20,373 nucleotides of DNA from an uncultured Butyricicoccus sp. Lineage in GTDB: Bacteria; Bacillota; Clostridia; Oscillospirales; Butyricicoccaceae. A program made the translations under genes and the position numbers. Below the pieces are notes generated by a model. The model had not been told where the DNA came from. It saw nothing but the letters and a program-made list of their open reading frames with translations, and made no database searches. Shown one piece after another: positions 14,781-20,373 of the stretch. The stretch spans positions 1 through 20,373 of the forward strand of contig USSI01000008.1 of assembly GCA_900557315.1 (NCBI GenBank), given 5' to 3'. Every line of letters starts with the position of its first letter. Position 1 is the first letter of the stretch.

Positions 14781-14809
14781 AGTATAGAATACTTCTGTAA
14801 GGTTTTCAA
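14781..14809 (-). promoter_or_regulatory. Promoter of the sugar-catabolic operon
   Basis: On the minus strand TTGAAA (14809-14804), a 17-bp spacer and TATACT (14786-14781), five of six matches in each box. Transcription would start near 14774, inside the candidate AraC operator, leaving a leader of about 150 nt. Confidence 0.6.
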
Positions 14810-14922
14810 TGGGGCATCCGGCCATAAAATTCATTGATTCTGCTTTTACAGAAAGCGGAAATCCGGAAATCATCCGATACTGCTTTGCGGTTCATCAATC
14901 CTGCTGTAAGGGGAGAAATGGT

Positions 14923-15810
14923 ATGAAAAGTGTAGACCCCGGTATTCTGGATCAGTCGGTCTGTTTTTCGTTTACGCCGCCCGACGTCGCCAGGGAGCTG
15001 CTGTTTTATCCAACCTGGTGCGGGCACTATTTCTGCACGGAAAACTATTTTATGAAGCGGGACAGCTATCCGCCGCTGCTTGTGGCGTTCATCCGCAAGG
15101 GCATATTCCACGTGCAGTACCGCGGCGAGAGCCGCCGCGCGGAGGAAGGCGACGTGCTGCTGCTCGACTGTATGGAGCCGCATTATTACCGCGCGGAAAA
15201 CGGGCTGGAATTTGTCTATATGCACTTCGACGGCTCGAATGCGCATGACATCTGCCGGCATATCATGGAAACGCACGGCTGGCTGATCCGGCGGGATAAC
15301 AACACGCTGGTCGGCAACCTGCTGTATCACACCGTGCGCTTCCATGCGGAGGGCGGCGTGGAGACCAGCATGCAGAGCTCGGCGCGCATCTACCGCCTGT
15401 TTGAACTGCTGCTGGCGCCAAGTTCGGAGGAAGCCGCCGGGGAAACCCCGGTGGAGCAGGCGATCCAGTACATCCGCGCGCACATCGGCGAGACGATCAC
15501 GCTCGAGGAGCTGGCCTCCTCGGTCTGCCTGAGCGTTTCCTACTTCGCGCATCTGTTCAAAAAGCGGACCGGCTTTGCCCCGGTCGAGTACATCATCAAT
15601 TCCCGCATCGAGCGCGCCAAGGTGCTGCTGGTGCGCACGAACCAATCCATATCGGAAATCGCGGAAGAGGTGGGCTATGCCTCCAGCGGCAGCCTGATTA
15701 ACCTGTTTACCCGGCGCGTCGGCGTTTCGCCGCGGCGGTACCGCATGATGCACCAGAGCCCGCCCGATCTTGCCGCCGCGGTCAGGGCGGACGGCGGTAT
15801 CCTGCCGTAA
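14923..15810 (+). CDS. AraC-family transcriptional regulator
   Basis: A 295-aa regulator with an N-terminal cupin-like sensing domain (about 20-130; FIRKGIFHVQYRGE, EEGDVLLLDCMEPH) and a C-terminal AraC DNA-binding domain (about 176-275) with two helix-turn-helix units: ITLEELASSVCLSVSYFAHL and SISEIAEEVGYASSGSLINL, ending in the family SPRRYR at 269-274. The ATG at 14923 is chosen because AGGGGAG at 14909-14915 lies 7 bases upstream; the frame is open 38 codons further, but that stretch looks like leader. It is divergent from the oxidoreductase-isomerase-symporter operon and is almost certainly its local, sugar-responsive regulator. The direction (activation) is inferred from the family. Confidence 0.93.
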   Translation: MKSVDPGILDQSVCFSFTPPDVARELLFYPTWCGHYFCTENYFMKRDSYPPLLVAFIRKGIFHVQYRGESRRAEEGDVLLLDCMEPHYYRAENGLEFVYMHFDGSNAHDICRHIMETHGWLIRRDNNTLVGNLLYHTVRFHAEGGVETSMQSSARIYRLFELLLAPSSEEAAGETPVEQAIQYIRAHIGETITLEELASSVCLSVSYFAHLFKKRTGFAPVEYIINSRIERAKVLLVRTNQSISEIAEEVGYASSGSLINLFTRRVGVSPRRYRMMHQSPPDLAAAVRADGGILP

Positions 15811-15829
15811 AACGCCCCGGCCGCGCATG

Positions 15830-15873
15830 AAAAAAGGTCCTGCCGGAAACAGAAACCTGTTTCCGGCAGGACC
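15830..15873 (-). terminator. Rho-independent terminator of purA
   Basis: A perfect 17-bp stem (GGTCCTGCCGGAAACAG at 15836-15852 with 15857-15873) and AAAC loop; on the minus strand it is followed directly by T6 (15835-15830), 26 bases after the purA stop. It may also stop plus-strand readthrough from the AraC gene, but has no T run on that side. Confidence 0.92.
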
Positions 15874-15898
15874 TCAGCCTATCCGGTTTGTTATGCAA

Positions 15899-17179
15899 TT
15901 ACAGGGCCATCACCTGGTCGCGCGCCGGGCCGACGCCCAGCATGGTGATCGGGCAGCCGATGATGCGCTCGAGCTCGCGGATGTAGTTCTGTACGGTCTG
16001 CGGCAGTTCGTCGAACGAACGGCAGCCCGTGATGTCCTCGTCAAAGCCGTCGAATTCCTCGTAGACCGGTTCGCAACCGACCAGGTCCATGAAGTTCGCC
16101 GGGAATTCGGTGACGGTCTCGCCGTTTTTCAGCTTGTAAGCCACGCAGACCTTGAGCCTCGGCAGGCCGCGCAGCGGGTCGATCTTGTTGATGACCGCCT
16201 CGGTCAGGCCGTTGACGCGCACCGCGTAGCGTGCGATGACCGCATCGAACCAGCCCGTGCGGCGCGGACGGCCGGTAACCGTGCCGAACTCGCCGCCAGC
16301 GTTGCGGATGTAGTCGCCGGTCTCGTCGAACAGCTCGGTCGGGAACGGGCCTTCGCCTACGCGGGTGGTGTAGGATTTGAAGATGCCCATGATCTCGGTG
16401 ATTGCGGTCGGGCCGACGCCCGAGCCGATGCAGCAGCCGCCCGCCACCGGGTGGGACGAGGTGACGAACGGATAGGTGCCCATGTCGAGGTCAAGCAGCG
16501 TGCCCTGCGCGCCCTCAAACAGCACTTCCTTGCCCGCCTTGACCGCTTCGTATGTCATAATCGTGGTGTCGCACACAAGCGGGCGCAGGCGGTCAGCATA
16601 GGTGCGGTACTCTGCGATGACCGCGTCCGCGTCGATCGGTTCGCCGCCGTAAACGCCGGCAATCACGCGGTTCTTGCGCGCGCAGGTCTCGCGGATGACG
16701 GTTTCAAAGCGCTCGGCGTCCACAAAGTCGTGCATACGGATGCCGCTGCGCTCGGATTTATCCATGTAAGTCGGGCCGATGCCCTTTTTGGTCGTGCCGA
16801 TCGCGGTGCCGTCCTTGGCCTTTTCCGCCTCGCTCAGCGCGTCCAGTTCGAGATGCCAGGGCAGGATGCAGTGGCAGCGCGCGTCGATGAACAGCTTGTC
16901 CGTCGAAACGCCCTTTTCGTGCAGGCCGTCGATCTCGCCCAGCACAGCCTTGGGGTTGACGACCACACCCGGCCCGATGATGTTGACGCAGTCCGGGTAC
17001 AGGATGCCGGACGGGATGAGCTGCAGCTTGTACTTCGTGCCGTCTACTACAACGGTATGGCCGGCGTTGTTGCCGCCCTGGCTGCGCACGACCACATCCG
17101 CCTTGCCTGCGAAAATATCAATGAACTTGCCTTTGCCCTCGTCGCCCCATTGCGCGCCGAGAATTACCTTACCTGGCAT
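15899..17179 (-). CDS. purA: Adenylosuccinate synthetase
   Basis: PurA joins IMP and aspartate with GTP hydrolysis to give adenylosuccinate, the first committed step to AMP. The 426-aa length is standard. The N-terminal GTP loop GAQWGDEGKGK (8-18) contains catalytic Asp13 and Lys16, and NNAGHT contains catalytic His41. Further signatures are FEGAQGTLLDLDMGTYPFVTSS in mid-protein (IMP/GTP loop region), VGEGPFPTEL and GRPRRTGWFD (substrate binding). The start is preceded by AAGGAAGG at about 8 bases and a clear promoter; the terminator is strong, so the gene is monocistronic. All catalytic residues are intact. Confidence 0.98.
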   Translation of the reverse strand: MPGKVILGAQWGDEGKGKFIDIFAGKADVVVRSQGGNNAGHTVVVDGTKYKLQLIPSGILYPDCVNIIGPGVVVNPKAVLGEIDGLHEKGVSTDKLFIDARCHCILPWHLELDALSEAEKAKDGTAIGTTKKGIGPTYMDKSERSGIRMHDFVDAERFETVIRETCARKNRVIAGVYGGEPIDADAVIAEYRTYADRLRPLVCDTTIMTYEAVKAGKEVLFEGAQGTLLDLDMGTYPFVTSSHPVAGGCCIGSGVGPTAITEIMGIFKSYTTRVGEGPFPTELFDETGDYIRNAGGEFGTVTGRPRRTGWFDAVIARYAVRVNGLTEAVINKIDPLRGLPRLKVCVAYKLKNGETVTEFPANFMDLVGCEPVYEEFDGFDEDITGCRSFDELPQTVQNYIRELERIIGCPITMLGVGPARDQVMAL

Positions 17180-17233
17180 AGGTTTTCCTTCCTTTCTTTT
17201 GTCGGACGTGCGTTTATCACGTCATACGGATAA

Positions 17234-17262
17234 AGTATACCATAGCGCGGCGGGTATTTCAA
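17234..17262 (-). promoter_or_regulatory. purA promoter with extended -10
   Basis: On the minus strand TTGAAA (17262-17257), 17-bp spacer, TATACT (17239-17234) preceded by TGG (extended -10). It predicts a leader of about 48 nt, too short for a riboswitch. Confidence 0.7.
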
Positions 17263-17284
17263 TCCTGTATTTGCGGGTTTTGTC

Positions 17285-17313
17285 TTGTAAAAGGCTGCCC
17301 ACCGTTGTAAAAT
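17285..17313 (+). promoter_or_regulatory. Promoter of the cysteine desulfurase-thiI unit
   Basis: TTGTAA (17285-17290), 17-bp spacer, TAAAAT (17308-17313), about 45 bases before the ATG at 17358 and divergent from the purA promoter. Confidence 0.55.
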
Positions 17314-17357
17314 AATTGCGTACTGGAAGTAATGGAACGGATAAGGAGTCAAATTTC

Positions 17358-18485
17358 ATGCATTATCTGGACAATGCGGCGACGGCGCGCGTCCTGCCCG
17401 AGGCGGCCGAGGCCGCTGTGCACGCCATGTGCGAGGGGTTCGGCAACCCGTCGAGCCTGCATAAAATGGGCATCGAGGCGTCGCACCTTTTGGAGGACAG
17501 CCGCAAAACGGTTGCGTCGGCGCTCGGCTGCCTGCCGGAGGAGACGTATTTCACCTCCTGCGGCACGGAGAGCACCAACATCAGCCTGCGCGGCGCAGCG
17601 CACTTAAACCGTCACAAAAAAGGCCGCATCATCACCACCGAGATCGAGCACGCGGCGACCCTCAACACCTGCAAGCAGCTGGCTGCCGAGGGGTTTGACG
17701 TGGTGTTCCTCGCGCCGGACGGGACCGGCCATATCACGCCCGCGGCGCTCGAAAAAGCGCTGACCGAGGACACCATCCTGCTGTCCTGCCAGCTGGTCAA
17801 CAACGAGATCGGCACGGCGCAGCCGGTGGCCGAGCTGGGGGCGCGGCTCCGCGCAAAAGCGCCGGGCGCGCTGTTCCACATCGACGCGGTGCAGGGGCTG
17901 TGCCGCGTCGCGCTGACACCGAAAAAGTGGAACTGCGACCTGATGAGCGTGTCCGGGCATAAAATCGGCGCGCCCAAGGGCATCGGCGCGCTGTATGTCA
18001 GAAAGGGCCTGCGCCTGCCGCCCCTGATGTCCGGCGGCGGGCAGGAGAAGGGCCTGCGGCCGGGCACCGAGCCGCTGCCGAATATTGCGGCGTTTGCCAA
18101 GGCGTGCGAAATCCGCATGGCGCATTTTGACGAGGACTACGCGCACGTAGCGGAACTGGCGGCCTATCTCAAAGAGCAGGCCGCGGCAAACCTGCCGGAC
18201 ATTGCGTTCAACGGCGAGGGCGACGTGCCGCACGTGGTCAACCTGTCCCTTCCCGGCTGCAAGAGCGAGGTTATGCTGCGCGTGCTCGAGGGCGACGAGG
18301 TGTATGTGTCGAGCGGGTCGGCGTGTTCCAAGGGCAAGCAGAGCGGGGTGCTCCGCGCGCTCGGCCTGCCCAAAGCGCGCACGGACAGCGCCATCCGCGT
18401 GTCGTTTGCGCCGTTCAATACGAAAGAAGATGTGGACGCGTTCATCGCCGCGGCGCGCAAGGGCATGAAGATGCTGCGGCGGTAA
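17358..18485 (+). CDS. Cysteine desulfurase (NifS/IscS family, probably the ThiI partner)
   Basis: PLP enzyme that takes sulfur from cysteine and holds it as a persulfide for transfer. The 375-aa protein starts MHYLDNAAT, the classic class-V aminotransferase opening; His98 (EIEHAA) should stack on PLP, Lys202 in SVSGHKIGAPKG forms the Schiff base, and Cys323 in SSGSACSKGKQS is the persulfide cysteine on a short loop. ATG at 17358 is chosen over one 14 codons upstream because AAGGAG at 17343-17348 is 9 bases away and the extension has no family match. thiI follows on the same strand after a 295-bp spacer. In Bacillus the NifZ desulfurase beside thiI serves 4-thiouridine synthesis, so the same dedicated role is likely here (inference). 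Confidence 0.95.
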   Translation: MHYLDNAATARVLPEAAEAAVHAMCEGFGNPSSLHKMGIEASHLLEDSRKTVASALGCLPEETYFTSCGTESTNISLRGAAHLNRHKKGRIITTEIEHAATLNTCKQLAAEGFDVVFLAPDGTGHITPAALEKALTEDTILLSCQLVNNEIGTAQPVAELGARLRAKAPGALFHIDAVQGLCRVALTPKKWNCDLMSVSGHKIGAPKGIGALYVRKGLRLPPLMSGGGQEKGLRPGTEPLPNIAAFAKACEIRMAHFDEDYAHVAELAAYLKEQAAANLPDIAFNGEGDVPHVVNLSLPGCKSEVMLRVLEGDEVYVSSGSACSKGKQSGVLRALGLPKARTDSAIRVSFAPFNTKEDVDAFIAAARKGMKMLRR

Positions 18486-18509
18486 TGCGTCTGCACGTCG
18501 CGCGCCATC

Positions 18510-18762
18510 TGCCTGATAAGGCAAACAGGTGTACCTGCACTTCACGGACTGGAATGCGGCCTGCGCGGCCGCACTGCGGGCAAAAGGTTCCTCTTCTTGC
18601 TAATCAACCCCATTCCCTTCAGGACGCGCTCCGCGCGTAAAGGGAAGTGACGCTTTCCGGCTGCCACCCCAGAAGGGGCGCGGCTATCGCTCGGTTGGAG
18701 CGTCGCCGCCAGCGGCGCTTCCCACAAAAACAAACAACACCACGCAGGCGCCCGCCGCCTGC
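18510..18762 (+). other. Hairpin-dense spacer between the desulfurase gene and thiI
   Basis: No protein gene is credible in the 295 bp between the two genes. Instead there are eight inverted repeats: TGCCT-gata-AGGCA (18510-18523); CAGGT-gt-ACCTG (18526-18537); TGCGGCC, 5-nt loop, complement (18555-18573); TTCCCTT/AAGGGAA enclosing ACGCGC-tcc-GCGCGT (18613-18646); CCCC-agaa-GGGG (18667-18678); CGCTC-ggttg-GAGCG (18688-18702); CGCCGC-ca-GCGGCG (18704-18717); GCAGGCG-cccgc-CGCCTGC (18744-18762). The last ends 7 bases before the thiI ribosome site. No T run marks a terminator. A structured leader or a dispersed intergenic repeat are both possible; no known RNA family was recognised. Confidence 0.5.
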
Positions 18763-18780
18763 CAAAATAAAGGAGACGTT

Positions 18781-19947
18781 ATGAAAGAAGTATTACTGCT
18801 CAAATGCGGTGAGATCGTGCTCAAGGGCCTCAACCGCAAGACCTTTGAGGACCGGCTGCTCAAAAACCTGTCCCGCCGGATGAAGCACGTCGCGGACTGC
18901 GAGATTTCCATGCGCCAGTCGGTCGTGTACGTTGAGGTTCCCGAGGATGCGGACGCCGACGCGGTCATGGACTGCGCGCGGCACGTGTTCGGCTTTGCGA
19001 CCATCTCGCGCGCGGCGGTCTGCCCGGAAAAGACGCTCGAAAGCGTGATCGCGACCGCGCAGTCCTACCTTGCGCCGCGCTTTGCGCAGGCCAGGACCTT
19101 CAAGGTTGAGACCAAGCGCGGGGACAAGAAGTTCCCCATGACCTCGACCGAGATCAGCCAGCACGTCGGCGGCGAACTGGCCGACCTGTTCCCGTCTGTC
19201 CGTCCGGATATGCACCATCCCGACCTGACTGTGCACGTCGAGATGCGCGAAAAATACGCCTTCGTGCACGCCGGCCCCGAACCGGGCGCGGGCGGCATGC
19301 CGATCGGCTCGAACGGGCGCGCGGCGCTGCTGCTTTCGGGCGGCATTGACAGCCCGGTTGCGGGCTGGATGATGGCCAAGCGCGGCCTGGAGCTGGTGGG
19401 CATCCACTTCTTCAGCTACCCTTACACCTCGGAGCGCGCCAAGGAAAAGGTGCTCGAGCTGGGGCGCAAGCTGACCGTGTGGTGCGGCCGCATGAGCGTC
19501 ATGGTCGTGCCGTTCACCAAAATCCAGGAAGAAATCCGCGCGAACTGCCACGAGGAACTGTTTACGCTCATCATGCGGCGGTTTATGATGCGCATTGCGG
19601 AAAAGGTCGCAGTGCAGTACGGTTGCGGCGCGCTCATCACGGGCGAGTCGCTCGGCCAGGTGGCCAGCCAGACCATGCCCGCCATGGCGGTAACCGGCGC
19701 GGTGTGCGAACTGCCCGTGTTCCGCCCGTGCATCGGCATGGACAAGCAGGACATAGTTGACATAGCGTTCAAAATTGGCACCTACGAAACCTCGATTGAA
19801 CCTTACGAGGACTGCTGCACGGTCTTCACGCCGCGTCACCCGCAAACAAAACCGACGCTCGCGGAAGTGCTTGAAGAGGAGAAAAAACTCGATATCGAAA
19901 AGTTGCTTTCCGAAGTCACCTATGACAGAACGGAGTTCGTTTACTGA
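18781..19947 (+). CDS. thiI: tRNA 4-thiouridine synthetase (sulfurtransferase) ThiI
   Basis: ThiI adenylates U8 of tRNA and installs sulfur to make 4-thiouridine; in some bacteria it also supports thiamine synthesis. The 388-aa protein has an N-terminal ferredoxin-like region (1-75), a THUMP RNA-binding domain (about 60-165), and the PP-loop ATP pyrophosphatase domain with LLLSGGIDSPVAG at 183-195. There is no C-terminal rhodanese domain, as is normal in Bacillus-type ThiI, so the sulfur-carrying cysteine must be elsewhere; Cys345-Cys346 in YEDCCTVF are candidates. AAAGGAG lies 5 bases before the ATG. From about codon 321 (base 19741) codon use changes abruptly to ATA, CTT, GAA and AAA-rich codons shared with the next gene, although the protein sequence stays family-like. 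The stop overlaps the next start by one base. Confidence 0.96.
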   Translation: MKEVLLLKCGEIVLKGLNRKTFEDRLLKNLSRRMKHVADCEISMRQSVVYVEVPEDADADAVMDCARHVFGFATISRAAVCPEKTLESVIATAQSYLAPRFAQARTFKVETKRGDKKFPMTSTEISQHVGGELADLFPSVRPDMHHPDLTVHVEMREKYAFVHAGPEPGAGGMPIGSNGRAALLLSGGIDSPVAGWMMAKRGLELVGIHFFSYPYTSERAKEKVLELGRKLTVWCGRMSVMVVPFTKIQEEIRANCHEELFTLIMRRFMMRIAEKVAVQYGCGALITGESLGQVASQTMPAMAVTGAVCELPVFRPCIGMDKQDIVDIAFKIGTYETSIEPYEDCCTVFTPRHPQTKPTLAEVLEEEKKLDIEKLLSEVTYDRTEFVY

Positions 19948-20373
19948 TGGAAAACATACCGAGCCTTTCGGAATGTTTTGAAGTTCTGAAAGAGAAAAAA
20001 CTGCATATCACGTTTGCGGAATCCTGCACGGGCGGACTTTGCGCGAAAGCGTTGACCGACCTTGCCGGAGCGTCCGAAGTGATTGAAGCGTCCGTGGTGT
20101 CATACTCAAACAGAATCAAGATCGAGAAACTCGGCGTAAAAGCGGAAACGATAGAAAAACATACGGAAGTCAGCGCGGAATGTGCGCTTGAAATGGCGCG
20201 CGGTGCAAAAAAGTTTGCGGCGTCGGAAGTCGGAGCGGCATTGACGGGATATGCGGGACCGAGCGGAAAAGACGTCGGACTTGTTTTTGTCGCCGTCAGT
20301 TCCCCGTTCGGCGAAAAAGTCGAAGAATTGCGGCTGCACGGGTCGAGGGAAGAAATAAGGCTTGCGGCGGCGA
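19947..20373 (+). CDS. pncC: CinA C-terminal domain / nicotinamide-nucleotide amidohydrolase (PncC), 3'-truncated by window edge
   Basis: The 142 visible residues match the CinA C-terminal domain: FAESCTGGL at 23-31 (Ser26 in the conserved site), an ASVVSYSN strand, then ALTGYAGPSGKDVGLVFVAV. Standalone members (PncC) deamidate nicotinamide mononucleotide to nicotinate mononucleotide in pyridine-nucleotide recycling; whole CinA proteins carry this domain after a molybdopterin-binding-like domain, which is absent here because the frame starts directly with this domain. ATG at 19947 overlaps the thiI stop (TGATG), so it is probably translationally coupled; CGGAG at 19931-19935 is a plausible but distant ribosome site. 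The frame is still open at the window end. Codon use is unlike the rest of the window: 7 of 12 Gly codons are GGA, and ATA, AGA and AGG occur. Confidence 0.9.
   Translation, partial: MENIPSLSECFEVLKEKKLHITFAESCTGGLCAKALTDLAGASEVIEASVVSYSNRIKIEKLGVKAETIEKHTEVSAECALEMARGAKKFAASEVGAALTGYAGPSGKDVGLVFVAVSSPFGEKVEELRLHGSREEIRLAAA

Noticed and set aside
15770..17233. 487-codon open frame on the plus strand
   Set aside because: Antisense shadow of purA, with no ribosome site and no recognisable domain; purA has complete motifs on the other strand.
18542..18733. 63-codon minus-strand frame in the thiI spacer
   Set aside because: Consists of the hairpin array, lacks a ribosome site and has repeat-like, low-plausibility composition.
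1..20373. CRISPR array, tRNA genes, insertion sequences or prophage
   Set aside because: No regularly spaced repeats, no tRNA cloverleaf with a T-loop GTTCGAATC-type segment, and no transposase or integrase motifs were found on either strand.

Overview
The window reads as a chromosomal segment of a GC-rich, low-sporulation-signal Gram-positive of the class Clostridia (probably Oscillospiraceae/Butyricicoccaceae-like). The reasons are RNase Y, a YloU-YloV(FakA) pair near recG, a LexA with Bacillus/Clostridium-type operators, a NifS-like desulfurase next to a ThiI lacking a rhodanese domain, strong AGGAGG-type ribosome binding sites, and many Rho-independent terminators. Taxonomy is inferred from gene content only. 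Most of the 15 protein genes are housekeeping genes in short units on alternating strands; no tRNA, rRNA, CRISPR array, transposase or phage gene was seen.

Region by region: (1) 1-1421, the 3' part of rny. (2) 1433-4634, a roughly 3.1-kb accessory cassette with lower GC and different codon use than its flanks, bounded by two almost identical terminator hairpins: a gamma-carbonic-anhydrase-like hexapeptide protein, then an operon of three unrecognised genes (a membrane-anchored protein, a short ORF in the same frame just after its stop codon, and a small two-helix membrane protein). (3) 4639-7421, recG and lexA on the minus strand, lexA with two SOS boxes over its promoter. (4) 7511-9827, yloU-like Asp23/Gls24 gene and fakA, separated by an unusually hairpin-dense 200-nt spacer. 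(5) 9842-10858, a consensus sigma-A promoter, an attenuator-like leader with a five-codon mini-ORF, a second structured segment, then pth. (6) 10885-15810, a sugar-catabolic cluster: a GPH/MelB-type symporter, a TIM-barrel sugar isomerase/epimerase and a Gfo/Idh/MocA oxidoreductase on the minus strand, divergent from an AraC-family regulator. (7) 15830-17262, purA. (8) 17285-20373, cysteine desulfurase, another hairpin-dense spacer, thiI, and the start of a CinA/PncC amidase gene that runs off the window.

How the genes work together: the desulfurase and ThiI form the expected sulfur relay for tRNA 4-thiouridine. The AraC regulator very probably controls the transporter-isomerase-oxidoreductase set, which looks suited to import a glycoside or polyol and process it by oxidation and isomerisation. 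RecG and LexA are both DNA-damage functions.

Most notable for follow-up: the putative attenuator with mini-ORF upstream of pth (peptidyl-tRNA hydrolase); the two hairpin arrays before fakA and thiI; the terminator-flanked cassette of unknown membrane proteins; and an abrupt change of codon usage inside thiI near 19741, which may be a recombination point or an assembly chimera.
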